Notes under the pieces: generated by a model
What the model was told of the DNA's origin: nothing
Seen by the model: the letters and a program-made list of their open reading frames with translations, nothing else
Database searches by the model: none
NCBI GenBank assembly: GCA_020747015.1
Contig: JAGTJM010000023.1
Location: 310,001-374,000, forward strand
Direction: 5' to 3'
DNA length: 64,000 nucleotides
From: Pyrenochaeta sp. MPI-SDFR-AT-0127
Lineage: Eukaryota > Ascomycota > Dothideomycetes > Pleosporales > Cucurbitariaceae
Part shown: positions 35,895 through 46,453 of the stretch, one piece after another
Layout of the letters: every line of letters begins with the position of its first letter
How positions within the stretch are numbered: the stretch's first letter is position 1
Translations under genes and position numbers: made by a program

Positions 35895-36962
35895 ATGTCT
35901 CGCAATCTATACGTATTTGGCAGTAATGGCGAAGGTCAACTTGGCATACCAGCAGCAGAAATTGTTAGCACTTCAACTCAAGTCTCCAATCCTCCACCAC
36001 TTGAGGGGTTGAAGTTGATCAGATGCGGGGACAATCACACTCTATTCTTCACCAAAGAAGGAGTTGTTCATGGAGTGGGAGATAACCGTAAGCACCAGCT
36101 ACATTCTCAACTCGAGGACAAACCACGGCTTGAACAATTTGAGATTCTGCAGAGTGGTATCTCTTTTCTAGCTGCAACGTGCGAATCTTCAGCATACGTC
36201 TTTTCAGACATAAACTCCGCGCATAGCTATATCCGAACGGAAGGCTCAGGGCCATGGGGGGAACTGGGTCGAGGGCATGGTGTTCTAAATACCATGATGA
36301 TGCAGTGCGATCGACCATCTGTCCTTGATCCTTTGCCGAGTGCTGTAATCGATTTTGCAGCTGGTGTTTGGCATTATGTTGCTGTCCTCGAAGATGGATC
36401 CGTCTATGGCTGGGGCAAAGCTCGCTTAGGCCAGCTGGGTGACAAGCTCACCGGTAAAGTTATGGTGCCTTCCAAGCTCGCGGGAATACCATTTAAGCCC
36501 ATGAAAGTGAAGTGTGGGAAAGACTTCACGTACCTGGTTGGTAATCCTGCTACGGGTGAACACATTTTGCTTGGAAAAGACAAGTTCAACATTGATTCCG
36601 GTAAACCACAAGATGTCAAAGGCTGGAAAGACATCGGCACTACATGGCACGCAATTTTCGTTCTTTTCGATGATGGAAAGCTTATTGCCTGGGGTAAAGA
36701 AAATATGTGGCAACTCATACCGAAAGATCTGCCTCCTATTGACGAAATCGCAGTCGGTTCAGACCACGTTTTAGCAGTAACAAAGGAAGGAAAGCTGATA
36801 TCTTGGGGTTGGGGAAAGCATGGAAACTGTGGTGACCTATCGAAGATAGACCAAGAAGTTGAGAACGATATGGTCAGTGGTTTCTGGAACAATATTGACC
36901 TCCCCGGAAAGATTGAGACAATAGGAGCTGGGTTTTGCACAAGTTTTGTGGTCACTAATTAA
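35895..36962 (+). CDS. RCC1-repeat protein, Ats1/Kti13-like
   Basis: Intronless, 355 residues, composed of RCC1-type beta-propeller blades: NLYVFGSNGEGQLGIP (3-18), VYGWGKARLGQLGD (about 168-181), LIAWGKENMWQLIP and LISWGWGKHGNCGD. The size and blade spacing fit the small, propeller-only Ats1/Kti13 class rather than full-length Ran-GEF RCC1 or multi-domain HERC proteins. Kti13 pairs with Kti11/Dph3 in diphthamide synthesis and Elongator tRNA modification; assigning that role here is inference from class and length. There is no signal peptide or nuclear localisation cluster. Confidence 0.75.
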   Translation: MSRNLYVFGSNGEGQLGIPAAEIVSTSTQVSNPPPLEGLKLIRCGDNHTLFFTKEGVVHGVGDNRKHQLHSQLEDKPRLEQFEILQSGISFLAATCESSAYVFSDINSAHSYIRTEGSGPWGELGRGHGVLNTMMMQCDRPSVLDPLPSAVIDFAAGVWHYVAVLEDGSVYGWGKARLGQLGDKLTGKVMVPSKLAGIPFKPMKVKCGKDFTYLVGNPATGEHILLGKDKFNIDSGKPQDVKGWKDIGTTWHAIFVLFDDGKLIAWGKENMWQLIPKDLPPIDEIAVGSDHVLAVTKEGKLISWGWGKHGNCGDLSKIDQEVENDMVSGFWNNIDLPGKIETIGAGFCTSFVVTN

Positions 36963-38170
36963 TCACGGACTCGACAAGTTGTCCCATAAACGTGACTGGC
37001 ATTTCATAAGTCCAGGCGGTATCCCTATATGAGTATTCTGGCTCAGTTCGATCGAGGCTAATCAGGTACACGAAGGCAGGAGTGATGGGGACAGTAGGGT
37101 TGACGGAAACACAAACAAGTCTTATGTGAAGACGAATCAGTCTTGAGAGCGAAAGAAGATATCGGATTCCAGCAAAGAGACGGAATCAAAGATGGAAACG
37201 AAGGCTTCCGGGCACTTTTTACGGCAGCGATATTTTGGCCAGTGATCAAGCGAAATTGAGCTTGCTATGCACCTTGATTGCACCTTGTTAAGTACAGGCT
37301 GCCATTGCTTTACTACAACGCATCGCTGCATCCTCACTGAACATTCAACCCTGGGATGCTGGTAGCCAGTACAGTGTAAACAGCGTGCTGCACGGTGCAG
37401 TGTGCATGTTGAAAACATCGTTGCCCTTCGTTGTCACTAGAATAAGAATTCATATCTTGAATCAAATGTAATGATGTTGCGCCAGAACCTGAGAGACACC
37501 AACTGTGATGTACCTTGAGTGTGTTTGCTGCAGCTGGCAGATTGACTTCCAGGTCTCTCCCTCCATTCTCAACTAAAGGCTGTTTCACACAAATCATCAC
37601 AGTGATACAAATATAACTGAGTTGCATTATAGTTTCTTTTTGCTTCGATAGGTGTTACCTGTTGCAATTCCGATTCACACTGGCTGAAGTGCCACATCGA
37701 GCGAGGGACATGTTTAGCCGTCGCGCGGATGTCCCGCGATGATGTCATACCAGGTGATCCCTCTCCCTGGTTCGCCGACACCCATCGCCGCTTTCGCATC
37801 GAACGTCTCATACCTGGCTGCTGATAACGCGTTTCCTAATACAGTGATACCTTGTGGAACCACCTTTTGTTTGTCCTCTTTTTTTTTCGGCACGGCCGTG
37901 ATGGAACAGAAACGGGCCTTTGCGCTAGCCCTTCCGCCAACCCAAACGCGTGGAGCACCGGACTGATAAGCGCATGACAAGTCATTCGGATCAAGCCGCC
38001 GGACCCCTAGCGGTGTAGATTGGCGAGAACATCACGTTGTGGCGTTTGTATGGACAAGGTACGGTGAGCGATCACCATGGTTCTGTACCTTGCTTTAAGA
38101 ACGACGCGCCTCACATGCGTGCGACCCCCACTCTGTCTCTCGAACTCGACTCCTTGATCGAATACCGGAC
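36963..38170. other. Intergenic region upstream of acid trehalase
   Basis: About 1.2 kb. One CCCCT pentamer (stress-response-element core) lies at 38004-38008, about 165 bp before the trehalase ATG. A single copy occurs easily by chance. Small frames (37334-37627, 37739-37966) have no features. Confidence 0.35.
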
Positions 38171-41100
38171 ATGTCACCGTCCAACCTCAGATTAGCGACA
38201 CTAGCCTTTTTGGCAACAACAGGCCTCGTGCATGGGTCGAATAATTTGGAGCAAAATCAATTTGAGCACGTCCATTGGGACGACGACAATTGGGTTCTAT
38301 CAACACATACTTTAGACCAAGGGCACTACCAATCTCGGCTTTCGCTCGCAAATGGATATTTCGGAATCAGCGTTGCAGCGGCTGGGCCGTTCTTTGAGGT
38401 TGACGAACCTGTAGACGGAGATGTAATAAGTGGATGGCCACTTTTCAGCAGACGACAGACATTTTCTACAATTGCAGGTTTCTACAACAGTCAGCCCAGG
38501 ACGAATGGCAGCAATTACCCTTGGCTGTATCAATATGGCTGGGAAAGCTTTACCGCTGGTATTCCGCATTGGAGCGGCCTTCTCGTTGAAGCAAGCGGCG
38601 AATTGCTGAACTCATCGGTCGACCCAGCGCACATCTCAAACTTCGTTACGAGTCTGGACGTCAAAGCTGGGATTGCTAGTTGGAGGTACGATTGGAGGCC
38701 AGGAGGATCCGGAGACGTCACGATTGACGTGGATTATCAATTGTTCCTGCACAAACTCAACATCAACAAGGCCGCAGTCCGGTTACGACTCACGGCGAGT
38801 CGGGATCTGGAAGTTACGGTTTATGACATCCTAGATGGCGACTGTGCTGTGCGCTCCGACTTTGTGGAGAAGAAGTATGAAGAGGACAGCCCGACTATTT
38901 TCACTGCTGTTAGTCCGGGAAACATCACGAATGTAACAGCATACGTGTTCTCCACACTGAGTGCAGATGATTGGGTAGATCTAGACACTCGCAGCGAGGT
39001 TAAAGAAGGGCTCTTTAGCAGTGGAAACGGTTCGACTATTGCGCAATCCGTTCACGTCGAGCTTACAGCTTTTCGGCCAACCGAGTTGAACAAGTTTGTT
39101 GGAATTGCATCGACCGATGCTTTCTCCAATCCACAAGGTGTTGCGAGAAATGCCTCACTCTCTGGAGCCAAGGAGGGATATTACAGCCTCCTGCATTCGC
39201 ATATTGAGGAGTGGGAGAACATCTTAACACCAGACTCGATAGATGATTACCATCTTCCGAATGGTTCACTGCCTAACAACCCGGCTGTCCAAGAGCTTCA
39301 TATCCTTGCTCACACAAACCCATTCTACCTTCTATCGAACATGGTTGGACCAAATGCAGTCATTGCAGCTGGCAACAATTCACGGCTTAACATCCACAGT
39401 ATCCCTGTCTGTGGTATGGGGTCTGACTGCTACGGCGGATTGATCTTCTGGGACGCTGATGTTTGGATGGCGCCGGGCGTGCAGGTTTCGCATCCACGAC
39501 ATGCCCAAAATGTTATCAATTACAGGGTCGAGCATTTTGAGCAGGCGCAAAGAAATGTCGAGACAGCATTCCAATCCAGCAAGAACCAAACAGGTAGATT
39601 TTCGCCTGGTGGTGCTGTTTACCCGTGGACAAGCGGACGATGGGGCAATTGCACAGGTACAGGAGCCTGCTTCGATTATGAGTATCATCTTAATGGCGAC
39701 ATTAGCCTAGCATTCAACAATCACCTGATTATTACCGGAGATGGGGAATACTTCAAGGATATGTTACTACCGATATCGAATGCTATAGCGCACTTCTTCG
39801 GACAAGTACTGGACTACAACGAGACTTCCAGTGCTTGGGAGCTCTGGAACGCTACCGATCCTGATGAATACGCCAACCAAGTGAATAACGTCGGCTTCAC
39901 CACTGCACTTATCCAGCGACATTTCCTGGAAACTAATGAATTCAATGCCTGGTTCGGCCTGGCTCAGAATGCTAGTTGGACGGAAAAATCTTCAAAGATG
40001 CGCCTGCCTATTAATGAAAATGCTGGTATTATCGTCGAATACACTGGTATGAACGGGTCAGTCGAAGTAAAACAAGCCGATGTCGTGCTTGTCGATGATC
40101 TCCTCCACTATCCGAACCCTTATAGTTTAGCTAACCTCGATTACTACGCCGCGAAGCAATCACTCGATGGTCCTGCGATGACATATTCGTCGTTTGCTGT
40201 TGTTGCAAATGAAGTGTCTCCATCCGGATGCTCCAGTTTCACATACGATCTTTATTCTTCTTCACCGTACGCGCGTGCGCCTTGGTACCAGTATTCCGAG
40301 CAGCTTCTAGATAGTGTTGAAGAAAATGGAGGAACGCACCCTGCCTTCCCATTCTTGACGGGTATGGGAGGAACAAACCGCGTAGCCATCTTCGGTTACC
40401 TCGGATTGGGTCTGTACTACGATAAGCTAGACGTTGATCCTTCGTTACCGCCACAGATTGAGTATTTGGACTATCGAACCTTTTACTGGCAAGGCCATGG
40501 TATCAATGCCACTTCGAATTCTACGCACACCACTCTTGCTCGACTACCTCGCGAGAAATACACGTTGCCTTCGGCGAATGCGACATATTTCGACAAACCA
40601 ATTCCTGTGACAGTAGGTACCCGCAGCAACCGTAACATCAGCACATTCTCACTTGGCAACGAACCTCTCATCATCCCCAACCGATTGATGGGCCAAACTC
40701 TCACTGTTGCTGGCAACATCCTACAGTGTGGAACTATACTCCCTCCGCCTCAAGGTAACAAACCCGGCCAATTCCCTATCGCAGCCATCGACGGCGCTGC
40801 AAGTACCAAATGGCAACCCGAGCTTTCAAACACCACAAGCTATCTCACCGTCGACCTTGGTACCGCCAATTATTACCCAATCAGCAAACTCATGATGGAC
40901 TGGGGCAACCAACCACCCTCCCATTTTGAGGTATCCTTTTCCAACTCCTCATTACCGCCGTTCAGTGCTGCGTCCGAAAAAGAGGAGGTCAGGAAAGTTA
41001 CAGCAGGCAAAATCGATATTAGCGCGCCCTGGGACCCGATTACGGCCTACGAAATTAAGACGTATGTAGGTAACCAGACGAATGTCACCCTTGAAGAGAG

Positions 41101-41212
41101 TGTTTGGAGTGGCAGATATGCGCATCTGGGCATACGAGGGAACCAGGTCAGTCAGGATGCCACAGAAGGCGGGACTGTAGCAGAGTGGAACTTGATTAGG
41201 GAAGGAAATTGA
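38171..41212 (+). CDS. ATH1: Acid trehalase, glycoside hydrolase family 65
   Basis: Intronless, 1013 residues. Hydrolyses trehalose to two glucose molecules in the vacuole, cell wall or outside the cell. A signal peptide (about residues 1-22, LATLAFLATTGLVHG) is followed by many N-glycosylation sequons, as in secreted fungal Ath1 enzymes. GH65 organisation is complete: an N-terminal beta-sandwich (YQSRLSLANGYFGISV), the (alpha/alpha)6 barrel with GGLIFWDADVWMAPG, the general acid Glu504 in CFDYEYHLNGDISLA, and a C-terminal domain with a discoidin-like stretch (KWQPELSNTTSYLTVDLGT). Length matches fungal orthologues. It is alone here, with no trehalose synthesis gene nearby. Confidence 0.93.
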   Translation: MSPSNLRLATLAFLATTGLVHGSNNLEQNQFEHVHWDDDNWVLSTHTLDQGHYQSRLSLANGYFGISVAAAGPFFEVDEPVDGDVISGWPLFSRRQTFSTIAGFYNSQPRTNGSNYPWLYQYGWESFTAGIPHWSGLLVEASGELLNSSVDPAHISNFVTSLDVKAGIASWRYDWRPGGSGDVTIDVDYQLFLHKLNINKAAVRLRLTASRDLEVTVYDILDGDCAVRSDFVEKKYEEDSPTIFTAVSPGNITNVTAYVFSTLSADDWVDLDTRSEVKEGLFSSGNGSTIAQSVHVELTAFRPTELNKFVGIASTDAFSNPQGVARNASLSGAKEGYYSLLHSHIEEWENILTPDSIDDYHLPNGSLPNNPAVQELHILAHTNPFYLLSNMVGPNAVIAAGNNSRLNIHSIPVCGMGSDCYGGLIFWDADVWMAPGVQVSHPRHAQNVINYRVEHFEQAQRNVETAFQSSKNQTGRFSPGGAVYPWTSGRWGNCTGTGACFDYEYHLNGDISLAFNNHLIITGDGEYFKDMLLPISNAIAHFFGQVLDYNETSSAWELWNATDPDEYANQVNNVGFTTALIQRHFLETNEFNAWFGLAQNASWTEKSSKMRLPINENAGIIVEYTGMNGSVEVKQADVVLVDDLLHYPNPYSLANLDYYAAKQSLDGPAMTYSSFAVVANEVSPSGCSSFTYDLYSSSPYARAPWYQYSEQLLDSVEENGGTHPAFPFLTGMGGTNRVAIFGYLGLGLYYDKLDVDPSLPPQIEYLDYRTFYWQGHGINATSNSTHTTLARLPREKYTLPSANATYFDKPIPVTVGTRSNRNISTFSLGNEPLIIPNRLMGQTLTVAGNILQCGTILPPPQGNKPGQFPIAAIDGAASTKWQPELSNTTSYLTVDLGTANYYPISKLMMDWGNQPPSHFEVSFSNSSLPPFSAASEKEEVRKVTAGKIDISAPWDPITAYEIKTYVGNQTNVTLEESVWSGRYAHLGIRGNQVSQDATEGGTVAEWNLIREGN

Positions 41213-42812
41213 GGACTTGAAGCCTGCGTTCACTGGTACAACCGGTCACGATTTGGATGCGGATCGACTCTTCGACCAAAATTATGCGTTCTTCGACAAC
41301 ATGATCTACTTGCGGAAAGAATTGATCTTAGCCTCCCATGATATACTGGCCATCATAGGTGTAGGAGTCGGTACCTCTACTGTTGGCACCTCAGGTGCGG
41401 CTTTACACCCAACCAGTAGTTGCTGAATAGAATGCCAAAGTAAGCGACTTGGCGAAGTGATTGCCATATTCTGGTTGAAAGTACCGTCCGCTATACTCCG
41501 TAGTCACAAGGGATCGAATATTGTATTTATGAAATCTCTGTCATTTGATTGTTCTCTACTGCTGGTGTAGACTTTATACGATAGAGCTCGACATAGTGCT
41601 GCTCGTATTCTTAATCAAAATCGGGTATGCACACAGCTTCAGCGTAGCGTTATGTTGCATCGACTGTAGTGTACGTTGTAGAGCATTAGCCACTCTAAGC
41701 CTTGTGCGTGCAGTGGTGTTTCGTAAAACTTTCTTGCTTTGGTTGATACCTACGTATTTAGCCGTCCACCCTCGAGGATGTGCATCTCGTAACAGTCCCG
41801 AGTTGTCACCACGTTTGACAGAGTTTCCTAGGAGTCGATAATTCTCCTCGGCCCTACAACTTCACATAATTTTATCAAGAACAGAAACATACGAGTTTGG
41901 ATGATCCAAGCAACCTGGCCATTTGCACTTTGTCGAATTTTGTTCCCGGAATAATCACGGTCCACTTCAGAAGTGGTCAGATTGGAAAGCCTTATCTACC
42001 CCGCCCTCCTTGCATGGCTGTACCAGTCTTTCGGATTGCAACAGATAAAATGTGATCGTAAAATTGAACTTAAATTTCTGCGTGTACGAGGCGACAGCCA
42101 TAAACGTGGTTTCTCGCTTGAGCGCGTTAGGGCTGAGTTTGACAGGATGCGCATAGCTCGAGGTCTTGAGTGGGTGAACGACGCCTAGCACTCAGAGATT
42201 GAGGCTTTGGTGGTATGCGGGAACTCATGCTAAAGGAATTCTCTCTGTCAGAATTCGTCTATGACATTCAGTATTTGGCTCAGGACCTCACTGTGTCCCA
42301 TGGGAGGACTATTCATGCGTCGTGTAATCGACCCTTCGGTCTACCCAAATCCATCTCCAGTCGCGTTCTTGCTCTATTAAGTATGCATATTGACTCAACA
42401 ATAGTTTCAATCGTGACAAAACAATCCAGCTCATCACGATTGACACTTACCTGCCTAAGCGAGCCTGTGGGTCATCTTTGTGGAACACACGCGGGGCGCA
42501 ATCTGACAACTAGCCCTGTCTTTGGTATCCGCACTTTTCTAGCCTAGAGCTTTCATGCACTTTCTGATCAAGCTTAGTATTCAATTGGTCAAAGTACAAT
42601 TCTCACCATGATCAGACCAGGAAAAATAATCGAAGCAATGACGTATCCTGGTCCTTGTAAGCAATGTGCATATCTACGTTGGACGACAGGATATGCCTCC
42701 CCCACACGCCGAGAGCGCTTAAAAGCTCCAGAATTTTCGATTCACTTTTGCGACAAGCATACCGGCAGAGCTTTGAGTCAAGCTCCCAGACCTTGCTGAG
42801 TTCACAACGTCC
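41213..42812. other. Intergenic region
   Basis: About 1.6 kb. Short frames at 41545-41841, 41967-42191 and 42215-42547 lack protein character. No repeat or RNA gene is seen. Confidence 0.4.
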
Positions 42813-44511
42813 ATGATGAGGATATCATTGGCATTCTGTTTGCTTGGCTTTGTCATTGTACCTGTCGTTCTGTCAAACCAACAGCCATTCGAACCAACGA
42901 ATTTTGACGTCCGCGGTGCACTATTACAGAATGGAGTTGATATTTCTGCCCTCCAAAGCCTCGCCGATGTGGGCAAACATAATGTGACTAGGCGATGTAA
43001 GGCCACAGTAAGTGTGTGCTTCTTTTTACTATCTGGTAAAACATTGACTCTCGGCCCAAGTGCAGCACGCTCCAGACTTTGTTTGGTCTCTCCAAACTCA
43101 GCTTACATCCAACAATGTCCTACTGGTCGAACCAACAGCGTGAGATCATTCCGCATTGTGCCTTCACCCCGGACAAGGCCGTCGAAGTTTCAACTTTAGT
43201 TCTTCTTTCTCGTCTGACCCAGTGCCCCTTTGCAGTGAAAAGTGGGGGGCACGCTGCATTTGCTGGTGCCTCTAATATCGGAGGAGGAGTACTAGTTGAT
43301 TTGTCCGGGCTGAAGCAGCGCATACTGGCATCCGATCACAAAACTGTTGCAATCGGCCCGGGCAACCGTTGGCTTGAGGTGTACGAGTATCTTACTCCAT
43401 ACAATCTAGCAGTTGTAGGGGGACGTGTGAGTCATGATAACGGAGACATATGAGACTAATCAGCTAAACCTCACAGGCTGCTACTGTTGGGGTAGGTGGT
43501 CTAACGTTAGGGGGCGGAATCAGTCATCATACGAATGAGTACGGGCTGGCCTGCGATAATGTTGCTTCCTATGAACTCGTAACCGCATCCGGATCAGTAA
43601 TTCTGGTTAATCAGGACCATTATCCAGACCTTTATTGGGCTTTGCGAGGAGGCGGCAATAACTTTGGCATCGTGACGGCGTTCCATTATGAGACTCTCCC
43701 GCAGGGCCTGATGTTTGCCAGCAGGCGCCGATACAACGCTTCTTATCTTCCGGCCCTGGTTGATGCTTTCGTACATGCCACTGAAGGCGCTGTAGAGGAC
43801 ACCAAGCTAGCGCACTTTTTCAGTGCCACGTACTACAGCGGTGCTCGTATAGTTTCCAGTGAGGTCGAGTACTTCACTCCAGTTGACACAAACCAGCCGC
43901 CAGAAATCATGAAAGAATACCTCGCCATCACTCCTCTTACTCATGATACTCAAAACACATCTTTGGCCAACACAACCTACGGCTTGAGTGAGGTCATGCC
44001 TGATGGCTTCCGAACCACCATGTGGTCCCAGTCATTCAAGTTGAGTACACAATTACTGAACCGGATGATCGATCACTTCTACAAAGTCGCTCCTGATATA
44101 CCATCGATAGCGCCCAGTATCTCTTTCCAAGCCTTTTCGAAGCCCGCTTTGGCAGCGATGCAGAAGAAAGGGGGAAACGCGCTGGGTCTTGATCCATCAA
44201 AGGGGCCCTTTTTCCACGTCAACTTCTATACCACATGGACCGATCCAAAAGATGACAAAGCAATTATGCTCGCCGCCCAAAGCTTCATTTCGACCTGCAA
44301 CCAGATTTCAAAAGAGCTAGGAGCTTATAATGAGTACATGTATATGCCGTATAGTAGCCCCTATCAAGCCGTCATTCCTGCGTATGGCGCAGCAAATTTG
44401 GAAAGGCTGAAGGCCGTGAGTAAGAGATATGATCCTCAAAGCATTTTTCAAAGGTTGCAGCCTGGGTATTTCAAGTTCGACAGTGCTCCATTTGGTCTGA
44501 TCGTGACATAG
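42813..44511 (+). CDS. Secreted FAD-linked oxidoreductase (BBE/6-HDNO-like)
   Basis: Three exons (42813-43007, 43061-43426, 43477-44511), introns 53 and 50 bp, 531 residues. A signal peptide (LAFCLLGFVIVPVVLS) suggests secretion. The PCMH-type FAD-binding domain contains FAVKSGGHAAFAGA, whose His would carry the 8-alpha-histidyl FAD bond. It is followed by GPGNRWLEVYEYL and TVGVGGLTLGGGISHHTNEYG. The second covalent Cys of bicovalent BBE enzymes is not present in this motif, so a mono-covalent flavin is likely. The C-terminal BBE tail is YDPQSIFQRLQPGYFKF. Such enzymes oxidise sugars, alcohols or secondary-metabolite intermediates. The first intron must end with AAG (43058-43060) to keep frame; the nearby CAG would break it. 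Confidence 0.87.
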
Positions 44512-45239
44512 TTCGCCAACAAAATAGAAGCTATCTGGTGGTGTAGTTTTGCTCGAGAATAACCCTGGGAAGTCTTTTTTTGCTCTCTCCTTTGAAATTC
44601 ATATGTCATCTAGCTCGAATTCTCTGGTCCTTTCTATGGCTGGCCTTTTAGTGGGTCCAGAAATGCGCCCTATTTTACAGGGACCCTCAATATGCCAAGA
44701 GGTAGAAAAGATTTCATCTAACAAGCGAACGAGAAAGGCAGAGAGGTTCTCCCTGCGTCTATAAATAGAGACAGAATCCCCAAAGACCTTAAAGCAGAGA
44801 CGAACAAGCGACCTCAACAAAAGCTTGACCAATAAGACCAGTAGGTTTATCTGTTATGCTTGGTATATAGCCCAGTTAACATATCTAATAGCTTTGTAGA
44901 GAAAGAGTGTCTAAGTGCTTCAGTGCAGGATTTAGAGTCCTTAAAGCACTTCATTTTCTTGTTAGCAAAGGGCGTTAATAGTACGTTAAAGAGGAACACA
45001 TATATCAAGACTATTAGAATTACTAGAATATGTTTACAGGAGCCTAGAAGCGGGAGCGTAGAGCTATACTAAATGATCTTATTAAGAGTGTTACAAACGT
45101 AAGTAAAAAGACTAGCCTTTAGTGTGGCCGCACTAACGGGGTAGTATATCTACGGCGAATTGATAATAGAACTTGAACTGCTTAGGGAAAAGAAACCGCG
45201 ACGACATACAAATCGCAAGCATCTCTTAGCTTACGCAAG
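44512..45239. other. AT-rich region without intact gene
   Basis: Composition drops to AT-rich between about 44830 and 45240, with many TAA/TAG triplets in all frames and words such as CTAATAG and TTAATAG. This looks like decayed repeat or gene DNA. Short open pieces (44549-44764, 44860-45072) cannot be joined to a recognised protein. No terminal repeats are found. Confidence 0.4.
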
Positions 45240-45900
45240 TTAATTGTGGCAGAGAGACTGGTACGAGTATGATAAACCTAGAATAAGGGTAATAGATTGG
45301 GGTTTCTCTTTGACGAGCGTTTTTTTGTCATAGAGTTGGGATAGCTGCAGGAAGATCGATATCCCACAGCTCTCCGTCTGCTCTGGGAACTCTTCCCATC
45401 GCGGCGTGATCACGCCCAAAGGCTTGGTTCGATTGAATGTGAACGTAGTTTCATTTGACGCAATCCACACGGTATCAGCAGCCTTGAGTGTAGGTCTTAA
45501 TTCCCATTCGTGAGCCACGAAGAGTTTATCGACTTTCGAAACGTCAAACGTCCCTATCTAGGTCGGTGGGAAAACACCACGAGTCCCTGCATGATCCTAC
45601 CCTGAGGGTCAGCAAGGTGTAGTTCTGAGACTCGATAGCGCTCTATCAACTACTGGATAGGTGATTATCGTCGAGCACTAGAAAATCTCTGTACCACTTC
45701 CGCAACATATCAACCCGATTCCACCCATCCACATACACTGCTGCTGGGACATTAGACTGTGCTATCAACTACCTGGGCCACTCTATAGTACGTCTCTTAA
45801 CATAGTTCAACGTACCATAGCTCATTGGCACCTCTACATACCCCCCTCCTTGAGCCGCATCATAACCACCACCCTCAAAGACCAGCTCTGCATCCTACTT
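45240..45900 (-). pseudogene. Decayed fungal gene relic (minus strand)
   Basis: Successive minus-strand stretches have convincing protein character but are broken by stops and frame changes. They read GGGYVEVPMSYGTLNYVKRR, then AAVYVDGWNRVDMLRKWYRD and FLVLDDNHLSS, then FDVSKVDKLFVAHEWELRP up to the stop at 45240. At least three stop codons (TAG, TGA, TAG) interrupt it. I do not know the family; the pattern resembles unclassified fungal proteins of expanded families. It overlaps a plus-strand relic at its right end. Confidence 0.45.
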
Positions 45901-46122
45901 GAGCGCGACATCCAACGCGAGCGAGAACTCCAAGCCCTCCGCTGCTATCATGAACAGCGCGACTAAGAATTCCAAGCCCTGCGCGATCGGGACAAATGCC
46001 GCGAATAGGTTATCCAAGTCATTCGAGATGGAGAAGCGCGTCGTGACCGCGAGGTCAGTGAATTGGCGAGCGCGTATGTTGCCGTGGAGACATATCTAGG
46101 CTCGCTTGAGCGCAAGGAGTAG
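45841..46122 (+). pseudogene. Coiled-coil gene relic with RIP-like stops
   Basis: Plus-strand frame ending at TAG 46120-46122 reads as a Glu/Arg/Gln-rich coiled coil (ILLERDIQRERELQALRCYH, EFQALRDRDKCRE, VIQVIRDGEARRDREVSELA). It is interrupted by TAA at 45964-45966 and TAG at 46006-46008. Both stops are one C-to-T change from a Gln codon, which suits the heptad context and the transition expected from repeat-induced point mutation. Coding traces (MSAVKEEGVEGD) continue to about 46230 in another frame. Product unknown. Confidence 0.5.
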
Positions 46123-46453
46123 GGTGATGGATAAGGATCAGGTTGCGCGTAGGGTTTAGAGCGCTTGGTAGGGAGACGGAGATGTCCGCGGTTAAGGAGG
46201 AAGGTGTGGAGGGTGATGTATGACGAACAACCGAAATAGTGCAAGGGTTGTTTGGGGATGAAGGAGTTGCTGTGAGTACTAGTGTTCGGAGTGAGGTTGG
46301 GCATGGCACTGATTCTAAGTTCTGGGGGTTGTTGTAGCCATGGTACAAAGACTCGTGATTCGACAAGGTGGTCTCGGAGTGATGTATAGGATGATGACAG
46401 CTTGGTGAGTTCGCCTACAGGCAGACGCAGCAGCGAGGCAAACGCCGATTTCA

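Noticed and set aside
38004..38008. CCCCT stress-response element before acid trehalase
   Set aside because: One pentamer is expected by chance in a region this size; kept only as a note.
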